64,000 nucleotides of DNA from Symbioplanes lichenis (GTDB lineage: Bacteria; Actinomycetota; Actinomycetes; Mycobacteriales; Micromonosporaceae), in contig NZ_JAUZQD010000012.1 of NCBI RefSeq assembly GCF_030709675.1, forward strand, positions 248,001 to 312,000, read 5' to 3'. Position numbers and translations under genes: made by a program. Every line of letters starts with the position of its first letter. The first letter of the stretch is position 1. Below, in pieces: positions 51,823 to 59,888 of this stretch. Under the pieces are notes generated by a model. It saw only the letters and a list, made by a program, of their open reading frames with translations, did not search any database and was not told where the DNA came from.

Positions 51823-52547
51823 CGGCGTGCGAACACGACATAGTCGTCGAGGTACTGCCAGACGGTTCCGACTTCGGCGAAGCCGGCCGCCCGGAGCGCA
51901 GCGAGGTGGAACTCGAGCGGCGCCAACGGCTGCGGCGGCCGGTCCGCGAACCGGCGGTCCCGCTCGGGCATCAGCGCGGCGATCTCCGGATGGCGCGCGG
52001 CCTCGGCGTACCACTCGGCATAGGTCAGTGCTTCAGAGTCTTGCTGGGTCAGTTCGTCATGCCGCGCCGAGATGTCCCGCAACGCCGGCGACGCGTCGTC
52101 GAACCGCAGATGATCCGCGTTGAGCAGCACGCCACCGGCCGGCAACAGCTGAGCCGCCTCCCGATAGACCTCCAGCAGCTGCCCCGGCGACAACCAGTGC
52201 AGCGCCGTGGAGCTCAGCACGGCGTCGACCGGGCCCACGCGCGCGCCCCACCCCGGTTCCACCAGATCCAGATCAAGGACCCGAGCCCGATTGCCGTACG
52301 CCCCCAGCACGCCCGTGGCAATGTGCAGCAGCACCGGGTCGTAGTCGACGGCGACGGCCGTGGCCTCGGGAAACGTCGAGAGCACCCGCTTCGAGATCGC
52401 CCCCGGTCCACACGCCAGGTCGAGCACCCGAAACCCGTCGCCGAGCCGCAACCGCAGCACGTCGAGCATCGCCGTGAAGCGGTTCTCCCGGTGGGCCACG
52501 TAGGCGGCCTGCTGTTCGTCCCACAGCCGCAGCAGTTCGGTGCTCAT
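51819..52547 (-). CDS. Class I SAM-dependent methyltransferase B
   Basis: About 242 residues. VLDLACGPGAISKRVLSTFPE, AVDYDPVLLHIA, DAVLSSTALHWLSPGQLLEVYREAAQLLPAGGVLLNAD; ends AGFAEVGTVWQYLDDYVVFARR. Paralogous to methyltransferase A at the other end of the cluster. Embedded between the importer genes with 4-base overlaps on both sides, so the pathway's product or precursor is likely its substrate. Confidence 0.85.
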   Translation of the reverse strand: MSTELLRLWDEQQAAYVAHRENRFTAMLDVLRLRLGDGFRVLDLACGPGAISKRVLSTFPEATAVAVDYDPVLLHIATGVLGAYGNRARVLDLDLVEPGWGARVGPVDAVLSSTALHWLSPGQLLEVYREAAQLLPAGGVLLNADHLRFDDASPALRDISARHDELTQQDSEALTYAEWYAEAARHPEIAALMPERDRRFADRPPQPLAPLEFHLAALRAAGFAEVGTVWQYLDDYVVFARR

Positions 52548-53533
52548 CGGCCCAGCTCCTTCAGCCCGGCACTGACCTGCTCGACCGCGGCGACACTCCG
52601 TACGGAGGGATCCATCGACGAGCCGGAGACGGTGATGAAGCGCCCTTCTTTCACCGCGTCGAGCTTCGAGGTCACCGGGTTGCTCCGCAGGAAGTCCAGC
52701 TTCGACTGCGCGCTGTCCCCGTCGCCGCCCCGGGTCAGGTCCGCCAGCACGATGACGTCGGGATTCCGCTGAGCGATCTGCTCCCAGCTGCCGGCCGGCC
52801 ACGCCTGGCGTACGTCCCCGTACACGTTGCGCACCCCGAGCGCCGCACCGATCGCCGCCGGCATGCCGCCCGCCCCGGCGACGTAAGGAGTGCTGGTTCC
52901 GGAGTAGTACCAGAGCACCGACCGCTCCCCACTCCCCGCAGCCGCCTCCACCGCCGCCCGAAGCCTCGCTCGCTGCCGCGCCACCAGGTCCGTCCCCCTG
53001 TCGGCCACCCCGAAGATCCGCGCCACCTCCTCGATCTCGCCGAACAGCCCCTCGAACCCCACCGTCGCCGCCCCGTCCGCCGGCTCCTCACAAGCAAACC
53101 GCGACAGGTACGCCGGAATCCCCCGCTCCCCCAACGCCCCCCGATCCCCGGCGGCGTCGCCCGCATAAGCCGAGGTGAACGTCGAGTACACAAAATCCGG
53201 CCCCGCCGCCAGCACCGCCTCCCGCGACGGATAAAGCTCCGCCAGCACCGGCACGCTGTCGTAGGCGCTCTTCAACTCGGGCAGCACCGGATCGGTCTGA
53301 TAACTGGTCCCCACCATCCGATCGGCCAGCCCCAAACTCAGCAGGATCTCGGTGGCGTTCTGCTCAAGCCCCACCGCCCGCCGAGGCTGAGCCGCCACCG
53401 AAAGCGACCGCCCACAGTTCTCCACCACCACCGACGCCCCGGAAGCCCCCGCCGCCCCCGAACCACCCACATCAGCGCAGGCAGAGCTGAGCCCCACCCC
53501 CACCACCGCCACCAAGCCGACAATGATTTTCAT
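52544..53533 (-). CDS. FecB-type substrate-binding lipoprotein of metal-chelate importer
   Basis: About 329 residues. Lipoprotein signal with LSSAC, then a type-III binding fold: CGRSLSVAAQPRRAVGLEQNATEILLSLGLADRMVGTSYQT and QIAQRNPDVIVLADLTRG. Typical of cluster A-II proteins that bind metal-siderophore, heme or cobalamin complexes. ATG 53533 is the best start (MKIIVGLVAVVG); an extended form lacks a signal. First gene of the minus-strand cluster; no clear promoter or metal box seen upstream. Confidence 0.87.
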   Translation of the reverse strand: MKIIVGLVAVVGVGLSSACADVGGSGAAGASGASVVVENCGRSLSVAAQPRRAVGLEQNATEILLSLGLADRMVGTSYQTDPVLPELKSAYDSVPVLAELYPSREAVLAAGPDFVYSTFTSAYAGDAAGDRGALGERGIPAYLSRFACEEPADGAATVGFEGLFGEIEEVARIFGVADRGTDLVARQRARLRAAVEAAAGSGERSVLWYYSGTSTPYVAGAGGMPAAIGAALGVRNVYGDVRQAWPAGSWEQIAQRNPDVIVLADLTRGGDGDSAQSKLDFLRSNPVTSKLDAVKEGRFITVSGSSMDPSVRSVAAVEQVSAGLKELGR

Positions 53534-54053
53534 GTGCAGCAACGTAGTGACCGCAGCCCCGCTCCACCACGCACCCCACCCCAACGTGTCCAAGATCTCG
53601 GCCGGCCAGCTCTTTTCGCCCTCCTGTCACCCCAAATGTCGCCCTCCTGCAGCAGCCACGCAGCCACAGCTCACCAACCGACACACACAGGCGGCGCCCG
53701 GCCCACACAGCGAAGGTCGCACCGCGCGTGGGGTGTCGTTCACGCCGCTGCCACACGACAAGCGGGCCCAGATGCGTTCAGACGGGCGTAGCGCACAGCC
53801 AGACAAGCCCTGGGCCTGGCGGCCCGAGTAACCGGGCACGGAAGGGCGCGAGCACGACGCACGACACCCGGCGCATGCACGGCGCGCAACACACCCGGCG
53901 AAGTCCCACAGCACACAGGGCGAGGCGGAGCGCACCACGCACAGGACAAGGCGCACAGCGCCCGGGGCGAGAGCGGGAGCGCACAGCGCCCGGGGGCGCG
54001 GGGCGCCTGACGGTGTTCCAAGGCGGCGCGACTTATGGCCCGCCGGGATGACG
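53534..54053. other. Gene-free region with short direct repeats
   Basis: No credible gene. GCGCACAGCGCCCGGGG occurs at 53951-53967 and again at 53979-53995. The preceding stretch (53640-53940) is rich in CACACA/GCGCAC motifs and resembles degraded repetitive DNA. Confidence 0.45.
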
Positions 54054-54167
54054 TTGGGCCACTCCTATGTCATTGAGCCACCGCGATGCCGTCATGCCAC
54101 CACGATGCCGTCAAGCCACCGCGATGCCGCTGAGCCACCGGGATGGCGCTGAGCCACCGGGGTGGCG
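54054..54167. repeat. Six-unit 19-bp tandem repeat
   Basis: Five good units of TTGAGCCACCGCGATGCCG type (54073, 54092, 54111, 54130, 54149) plus a degenerate first unit at 54054, each exactly 19 bases. The last unit ends 2 bases before the stop of the response regulator gene. Within units the order GCCACCG-GATG is conserved, and units 4-5 drift together, so expansion was probably recent. Confidence 0.85.
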
Positions 54168-54168
54168 G

Positions 54169-54828
54169 TCAGGGGCGGCGCTGGGTTTGCTCCAGGTAGC
54201 GGAGGACGGCGGTGACTCGGCGGTCGGCCATGTCGTCGGGTGGGAGGCCGAGCTTCGCGAAGATGTTGCGAATGTGCTTGTGTACCGCGTTGCCCGTGAC
54301 GACCAGCCGGTCGGCGATGGCGGTGTTGCCCAGACCCTCGGCCATCAGCTCGAGAACGTCGCGCTCCCGGCCGCTGAGCTGCTCGAGGCCGCTGTCCGGC
54401 CGGGTCTGGGTGAGCAGCTGGCTGATCACCTCGGGGTCGATGGCGGTCCCGCCCTCGGCGACCCGGTGCAGCGCGGCGAGGAACGTCTCGACCCGCCCCA
54501 CGCGCTCCTTCAGCAGATAGCCCACGCTCTTCGCGCTCCCGGCGAACAACTCGGCCGCGAAGGCCTGCTCCACATACGCCGAGAGCACCAGCACCGCCAG
54601 CCCCGGCTGCCTCCGCCGCGCCTCGACGGCGGCGACGATGCCCTCGTCGGTGTGGGTGGGCGGCATCCGCACGTCGACGATGGCGACGTCGGGTTTGTGG
54701 CGGTCGATCGCCTCGAGGAACGGCCCCGGTGAGTCGACGGTCGCGGCCACCTCCAGCCCCTCCGCCTTGAGCAGCAGCGCCAGCCCCTCGCGCAGCAGCG
54801 GCTCGTCCTCGGCGATCACAATCCGCAC
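54169..54828 (-). CDS. NarL/LuxR-type response regulator
   Basis: About 219 residues. Receiver with Asp in VAIVDVRMPPTHTDEG, LSAYVEQAF and a Lys after SVGYLLKERVG; LuxR HTH SGRERDVLELMAEGLGNTAIADRLVVTGNAVHKHIRNIF. GTG 54828 start. Partner of the kinase gene, with which it overlaps by 13 bases. Confidence 0.93.
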   Translation of the reverse strand: MRIVIAEDEPLLREGLALLLKAEGLEVAATVDSPGPFLEAIDRHKPDVAIVDVRMPPTHTDEGIVAAVEARRRQPGLAVLVLSAYVEQAFAAELFAGSAKSVGYLLKERVGRVETFLAALHRVAEGGTAIDPEVISQLLTQTRPDSGLEQLSGRERDVLELMAEGLGNTAIADRLVVTGNAVHKHIRNIFAKLGLPPDDMADRRVTAVLRYLEQTQRRP

Positions 54829-56069
54829 GGCAACTCCACCTCCATGGTCGTCGGCCCGCCCTGCGGACTCGTCAGCGTCAAGCGCCCGTCGAACGCCGCC
54901 ACGCGCCGGCGGATCCCCGTCAGCCCCGACCCACGTTCCTCATCGGCGCCGCCTTTGCCGTCGTCGGTAACGCGCAGCAGCAGCCGGTCGCCGTTGCGCC
55001 GGACCGTCACAGTGGCATTCCGCGCCCCGCTGTGCCGTGCCACGTTGGTCAGCGCCTCGGCAACGACAAAGTAGGCCGTCGCCTCCACCGATGCCGCACA
55101 CCGGCCGGGCAGGTCGATGTCGACCTGGCACGGCACCGCGCAGTCACGGGCAAGACCGGTGAGCGCGCCTTCCAGCCCACGATCGGCCAGGACCGGCGGG
55201 TGGATGCTCCGCACGACGGTGCGCAGCTCGGCCAGCGCCTGCTCGGCAGCGTCCTGAGCACGCTCCAGCACCTCGGCCGCGGTGTCCGGATTCCGGGTCA
55301 CCGCTCGCCGGGCGGCACCGAGCAGCACCGTCACGGCCACCAGTCGATTCTGCGTGCCGTCGTGCAGCGACCGCTCGATGCGTCGCAGCTCCGTGGCGTG
55401 CGCGTCCAAGGCCGCGGCCCGGGTGGCGGTCAGGTGCGCGATGCGGAGCGAGAGGTCGGCATCGTCGGCGAGCGGCAGGAGTTGGCGCCCCGGCCAAGCC
55501 TGCAGGCGCGCCAGGCCGGGCAGGAGCACGACTGACAGAGCCAGCCAGCCGGCGCCCATCAATCCGATCGCCAGCGCGTCGGCCCAGTTGTTGACCGGCC
55601 AGTAGGCGATGCTGGGGCCCTCACTGCCAGGTGGCAGCAGGCGCCACCACAGCGGGAAGGTCGCGTCCTGCACCGCGTACAGCGGGAGGGAGAGGCTCAA
55701 TATCCCGGTGCTGATGCCGGACAGGACGTGGAGCACGACCCAGCCGAGATCTTTCCGAACCGTCTGATCCTGCAGGGCGGCCCTGATCCCGCGAGGAACC
55801 TCGCCCGGATCGATCATCACGGTGCCCCATCGCGACAACCGAGCCCGCTCGCGGTTGGCGAGCGCCCGCACTGCCTGCAGCGCGCTGGGCACCAGCAGCA
55901 GGCCGATGCCGATCAGACAGGCCGCGGCCACGATGACGAGCCACACCAGCAGAGCCAGTGCGAGGATCGCCGTGCCGAAGCCTCCGACCGAGTGTTCGAG
56001 GCCGTCCACAGCCAGGCGCAGGCGCTCGATCAGTTGACTCCGGCGCTGAGTTTCTTCGCCGTTCGTCAT
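54816..56069 (-). CDS. Membrane histidine kinase (HisKA_3, NarX/DesK class)
   Basis: About 417 residues. Four membrane helices in the N-terminal half (residues 30-60, 110-135, 160-185) form a DUF-type sensor; HisKA_3 with ELRRIERSLHDGTQNRLVAV (phospho-acceptor His) and HATPase (VAEALTNVARHSGA, DDGKGG, GSGLTGIRRRV). ATG 56069. It likely responds to envelope stress, by analogy with LiaS/DesK-like kinases. Confidence 0.9.
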   Translation of the reverse strand: MTNGEETQRRSQLIERLRLAVDGLEHSVGGFGTAILALALLVWLVIVAAACLIGIGLLLVPSALQAVRALANRERARLSRWGTVMIDPGEVPRGIRAALQDQTVRKDLGWVVLHVLSGISTGILSLSLPLYAVQDATFPLWWRLLPPGSEGPSIAYWPVNNWADALAIGLMGAGWLALSVVLLPGLARLQAWPGRQLLPLADDADLSLRIAHLTATRAAALDAHATELRRIERSLHDGTQNRLVAVTVLLGAARRAVTRNPDTAAEVLERAQDAAEQALAELRTVVRSIHPPVLADRGLEGALTGLARDCAVPCQVDIDLPGRCAASVEATAYFVVAEALTNVARHSGARNATVTVRRNGDRLLLRVTDDGKGGADEERGSGLTGIRRRVAAFDGRLTLTSPQGGPTTMEVELPCGL

Positions 56070-56121
56070 GGCTTCGAACCTAGGTCACCGGGGGCCGCCG
56101 AGGCGACTCCACGGCCGAAGA

Positions 56122-56137
56122 GTACAGCCTGCTGTAC
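56122..56137. promoter_or_regulatory. Palindrome in the kinase/small-protein divergent region
   Basis: GTACAG-CCTG-CTGTAC, perfect 6-base arms, between the kinase gene and the small membrane protein gene. A plausible LuxR-type operator shared by both. Confidence 0.5.
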
Positions 56138-56232
56138 CGGCAATTGGGTCCCTGGCGGGATGGCTCCCAGCGCACCGCTTTCCTAGCGTGGAAGGCGTCA
56201 CCGAGACACCACCACGTGAGAGGACCACGACG

Positions 56233-56454
56233 ATGACCGACCACGACAGCACTACCCGAAGCAGCATCCTCCGCCCGGTGCTGTGGCTGCTGCTCATCGT
56301 CAGCGGCGGCGCCAACGCAGCGATGTCCACCATTGCGGCATCCAGGGGCGACAGCGCCACTGTGACCGCGGTCGGAGCCGGCTTCGGCGCCATCGCCCTG
56401 GCCAGCGCGGCCGCCCTCATCGTTCACCACTACCGCACCCGCCGGCAGAGCTAG
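56233..56454 (+). CDS. Small two-helix membrane protein divergent from the kinase
   Basis: About 73 residues. Hydrophobic helices at residues 14-32 (LRPVLWLLLIVSGGANAAM) and 44-62 (VGAGFGAIALASAAALIV), basic end HHYRTRRQS. No family recognised. GAGAGGA lies 8 bases before the ATG. Position suggests it is the output or modulator of the two-component system. Function unknown. Confidence 0.65.
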   Translation: MTDHDSTTRSSILRPVLWLLLIVSGGANAAMSTIAASRGDSATVTAVGAGFGAIALASAAALIVHHYRTRRQS

Positions 56455-56639
56455 TCGTCACCGCATCCAGAGCTGGTCGTCACCGCACCCGCGAGGAGGC
56501 AGATGGTCGCCGACCAGCAGTGGCCGCGGACGGTGAGGGAGCAAGGGTGCATGCCGACTCCGCACCGGGGCGAGTCCGGCTCGTACACATGAAACGCTCG
56601 GAGACGGGCAGAAAAGGCGGACCTCGCAGCCGTCCGACA

Positions 56640-56681
56640 GGTCGACAAGCAGGAGAGACCGGTCGACAAGCAGGAGAGACC
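56640..56681 (+). repeat. 21-bp perfect tandem duplication
   Basis: GGTCGACAAGCAGGAGAGAC plus C, twice in immediate succession (56640-56660 and 56661-56681), 100-140 bases upstream of the methyltransferase gene. Just after it are two DnaA-box-like sequences, ATATCCACA (56698) and TTATCCACA (56710). The remaining gap from 56455 to 56777 has no gene. Confidence 0.7.
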
Positions 56682-56777
56682 GGCGCCCGCCGGAGCGATA
56701 TCCACAAAGTTATCCACAGGCATTACCGCGCCGACGGTGATCCAATTAGGATTGCGGCCCTGACCCAGGGAGCCCAG

Positions 56778-57569
56778 ATGAGCGACAAGTTCGACACCGG
56801 CGTGGCCCACCCGGCCCGGCGCTACAACTACTGGCTCGGAGGCAAGGACAACTTCGCGGCCGACCGCGAGTCCGGCGACCTCTTGGCCAAGTCCTACCCC
56901 GCGGCGCGCATCGCGGCCCGGGCCAACCGCGCCTTCCTTCAGCGCGCGGTCAGACACCTCGCGGGCGACGCCGGCATCCGGCAGTTCCTCGACATCGGCA
57001 CCGGCCTGCCGACGGCCGACAACACCCACGAGGTCGCCCAGCGGGTCGCCCCTGACAGCCGCGTGGTCTATGTCGACAACGACCCGATGGTGATGGCCCA
57101 CGCCCGGGCGCTGCTCACCAGCACGTCGGCCGGCGAGACCCGCTATCTCGAGGAAGACCTCCGCCACCCGGAGAAGATCCTGGCCGCGGCCGACATCCTC
57201 GACCTCACCCGGCCGGTGGGCCTGATCCTGGTCGCCGTGGTGCACTTCCTGCCCGCGCAGGACGAGGCAAGGCAGATCGTCCAAACCCTGCTGGACGCGT
57301 TGCCCTCCGGCAGCCACCTGGTCATGTCCTGCGCGACCACCGACTTCCTGACCCCCGAGCTCAAGGCCAACTGGGACGAGTCCCTGCGCACCGGCCGCTC
57401 CGACGTCTACCCGCGCACCCGCCCCGAGTTCGACGAGTTCTTCACCGGCCTCGATCTGATCGACCCCGGCGTCGTCGCCGTCAGCCAGTGGCGCCCCGAC
57501 CCCGCCGCCACCGAGCATGCCACGCCCGTGGAGGCCTCGATCTTCGGAGCCGTGGCCCGCAAGCCGTAG
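56778..57569 (+). CDS. SAM-dependent methyltransferase of PF04672 type
   Basis: About 263 residues. Matches the actinomycete family opening FDTGVAHPARRYNYWLGGKDNFAADRE, with FLDIGTGLPTADNTHEVAQ and VVYVDNDPMVMAHARALL. This family is large in Actinobacteria and the substrate is unknown. ATG 56778 is where family similarity begins; AGGGAGCC sits 5-10 bases upstream. Monocistronic. Confidence 0.88.
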   Translation: MSDKFDTGVAHPARRYNYWLGGKDNFAADRESGDLLAKSYPAARIAARANRAFLQRAVRHLAGDAGIRQFLDIGTGLPTADNTHEVAQRVAPDSRVVYVDNDPMVMAHARALLTSTSAGETRYLEEDLRHPEKILAAADILDLTRPVGLILVAVVHFLPAQDEARQIVQTLLDALPSGSHLVMSCATTDFLTPELKANWDESLRTGRSDVYPRTRPEFDEFFTGLDLIDPGVVAVSQWRPDPAATEHATPVEASIFGAVARKP

Positions 57570-57968
57570 CCCCGCACATTGACAACTCCACAGTTGATCA
57601 ACACCCGTCGCTCGGGCGCAGCACAAGTGGCCTCTGAGGACCACGTCACCGCCCAGGAAAGCAGGTTGCCCACGCCGGCGTCCGAGGCGTCGCGCGGGAC
57701 GCTGTTGTGGGTGGGTGTGGCCGCCACCGGGCAGAAGGTGCGGCCTCTGCTGCTTCTCCGACGCCGTGGAAGTGAGGTGCGGGAGGGGAACAGCGAGCAG
57801 CTACGGGGAGGGGTGGAAGGGACTACTCAAGTTGAGGTTTCCACTACGGAGCGATGGGGGGTGCATACTGGCTGTTCGGTCAGGTCACGTCCTCGCTACG
57901 GACAATTCAGCTCACGGCCGGGCGAACGCGCTGGTCATTCCTAATTTCGTTCTGCCAGTCTCAGGTGC
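57570..57968. other. Gene-free region
   Basis: Nothing convincing; one open frame from 57579 lacks any protein-like pattern. The stretch is less GC-rich around 57780-57960. No repeats or hairpins of note. Confidence 0.4.
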
Positions 57969-58646
57969 GTGACTAGCGCTCCCTCCCCGACAACGCCGCG
58001 GGGATTCACTCGGGATCAGATCGATGCAGGGTGGCGGTCCATGTGGCTGCTGGCGCGGTTCGTGCAACGCGGCGGGCACCCGGCCGCGGTCGCGCCGACC
58101 GTGGAGTTGCGCGCCGGCGAGAAGCAGTACGGCGCCTTCCCGGCCGATGTTCTCTCGTACTCGTCGGACGGTGTCTACGTCGGTGGCGGCCTCTTCTGGG
58201 GCGGCGGCATCGGCACTGCGGACGAGATCGATGAGGGCCGCTCGAGAGCAGGGAACAAGGCAAAAGAGACGGCCGGGAAGAAGACGGGGAAAGAGGCAGA
58301 GAAGCCGCGCGGCACCTCGGACGACGAGAGCTCGGCGGCGCCCACGACCGATGAGGACCAGTGGCAGCCCCGCGATCGGCAGGGTGTGACGGTGACCAGC
58401 GAGCGGCTCCTCCTCGTCGACGCGCGCGGTGGCGTCGAGGAGCATGACTTCCGCGATCTGATTCTCGTCCAGCCGAACCCGCTCGACTGGTCGGTCAACC
58501 TCTACTTCCAGGGAACGCAGCCGATCATGTTGCGCAGTCCGTGGATTCCGTGGATGACCGTCGTTCTCTGCGCCGAGCTCTACGGCTCTCCGTGGCCGCC
58601 CGGCCAGATTCCCGGCTCCGACCTCCCGGCCACCGCGGTCTGCTGA
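57969..58646 (+). CDS. Hypothetical soluble protein with Lys/Glu-rich insert
   Basis: About 225 residues. N-terminal part (GFTRDQIDAGWRSMWLLARFVQRGG) and C-terminal part (SVNLYFQGTQPIMLRSPWIPWMTVVLCAELYG) are hydrophobic with Trp residues. A Lys/Glu/Arg-rich low-complexity insert (residues 88-130) separates them. No family recognised. GTG 57969; ribosome site weak. Confidence 0.6.
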   Translation: MTSAPSPTTPRGFTRDQIDAGWRSMWLLARFVQRGGHPAAVAPTVELRAGEKQYGAFPADVLSYSSDGVYVGGGLFWGGGIGTADEIDEGRSRAGNKAKETAGKKTGKEAEKPRGTSDDESSAAPTTDEDQWQPRDRQGVTVTSERLLLVDARGGVEEHDFRDLILVQPNPLDWSVNLYFQGTQPIMLRSPWIPWMTVVLCAELYGSPWPPGQIPGSDLPATAVC

Positions 58647-58772
58647 GCCCTCGCCGAGAGAGCCGCGGAAACCCAACCGCGCTAGGAAAGCCGAAAGGGC
58701 GGCAGGAAAGCAGACCGCGCCGGGGAAGCGCAAGACTCACAAAGGCCAGGCGGCCCGGAAGCCGAGAAGCCG

Positions 58773-59888
58773 TCAGGATCGCCGACTGACGCCGGTGCGG
58801 GCACCCTCCATGCCGGCCAGGAAGCCGTCCACCGCCGCCGACCAGGGGAACATCTCCGCCCGGGCCCGAGCCACTACCCGCCGATCCGCGCGCCCCAGCA
58901 ACTCCACCACCGCCCGGGCAGAAGACGCCCCGTCGACCGCGCCCAGGCCGGCGTCCCCGACGACCTCGGGCAGCGCGCTGCGGGCGTGCACCACGGCCGG
59001 CGTACCGCTGGCCAGGGCCTCCAACGCACTCAGGCCGAACGTTTCCACCGGCCCCGGGGCCAGGGCGATGTCGGCCGTCGCGAGCAGCGCGGCCACGAAC
59101 GAGCGATCACTCACATGTCCGATGAAGCGGACGGGCAGCCCACGCGCGGCGGCGTCGGCCTGGAGCCGGGGGCGCAAGGGCCCGCCGCCGGCCATGACGA
59201 GCACCGCCGGTACGCCGTTCGCCCGCAACGCCGCGAGCGTATCCAGCGACAGCCCGGGCTTCTTCTCCGCCGAGAGCCGCCCGCAGTGCACGAGCAGCAC
59301 GTCTCCCGGCGCCGCCCAGTGCCGCCGCAGGCGCGGGTCGTGCAGGCCGGGCCCGAACCGGTCGAGGTCCACCCCCAGCGGTACGCGCACCACGTCCCGC
59401 ACCCCCAGCCGCTCGAACTCCGCTGCCGCCCAGCTCGTCGTGGCCACGACGCGGTCGAACTCCGCCGCGGTGCGCGCGTTGAGCCGGTCGGCGAAGCGCC
59501 CGAACGGCCCGAGCAGCCGGAGCAACCCGTCCAGGCTCTCGTGCGACACCATTGTGGACGGAATGCCGTACCTTCTCGCCCACCTTCCCACCCAGCGCAG
59601 CGTGCTCCGGTCGGAGACCTCGAGGTGGTCGGGTCGCAGCCCGCGCAGCGTGTCGGCGAGCCGGCGCCGGTCGAGCAGCACCCGATAGCCGCCCATGCCG
59701 GGCACCTCGGGCCCCGGCAGCGTGATGACCAGCCCCTGCTCGGTCTCCGTCGACGAGTAGCGCACGCCGGGGTGGATCAGCACCGGATCGTGGCCCGCGA
59801 GCCGGTAGCCGGTGCCGAGTTCCCGCAGCGCCGTGCGAAGTCCGCCTGACCGCTCGGTGACGAAGTTCGCGAGTCGCACAATTCTCAC
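58773..59888 (-). CDS. GT4 family glycosyltransferase
   Basis: About 371 residues, GT-B fold. N-terminal acceptor domain with SGGLRTALRELG; C-terminal donor domain with HCGRLSAEKKPGLSLD, VRFIGHVSD and ALAPGPVETFGLSALEALASGTPAVVHARSALPEV. Likely a mannosyltransferase acting on cell-envelope phospholipids by similarity to PimC-type enzymes. GTG 59888 overlaps the neighbouring GT4 gene. Confidence 0.85.
   Translation of the reverse strand: MRIVRLANFVTERSGGLRTALRELGTGYRLAGHDPVLIHPGVRYSSTETEQGLVITLPGPEVPGMGGYRVLLDRRRLADTLRGLRPDHLEVSDRSTLRWVGRWARRYGIPSTMVSHESLDGLLRLLGPFGRFADRLNARTAAEFDRVVATTSWAAAEFERLGVRDVVRVPLGVDLDRFGPGLHDPRLRRHWAAPGDVLLVHCGRLSAEKKPGLSLDTLAALRANGVPAVLVMAGGGPLRPRLQADAAARGLPVRFIGHVSDRSFVAALLATADIALAPGPVETFGLSALEALASGTPAVVHARSALPEVVGDAGLGAVDGASSARAVVELLGRADRRVVARARAEMFPWSAAVDGFLAGMEGARTGVSRRS

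Noticed and set aside
53534..53640. Zur or Fur box before the FecB-type gene
   Set aside because: No AT-rich palindrome found in this interval.
54054..54167. Tandem repeat considered as CRISPR
   Set aside because: Units abut without spacers; no cas genes.
57579..57944. 121-residue open frame after the PF04672-type gene
   Set aside because: Low-complexity Arg/Gly/Ser-rich sequence without ribosome site or family similarity.
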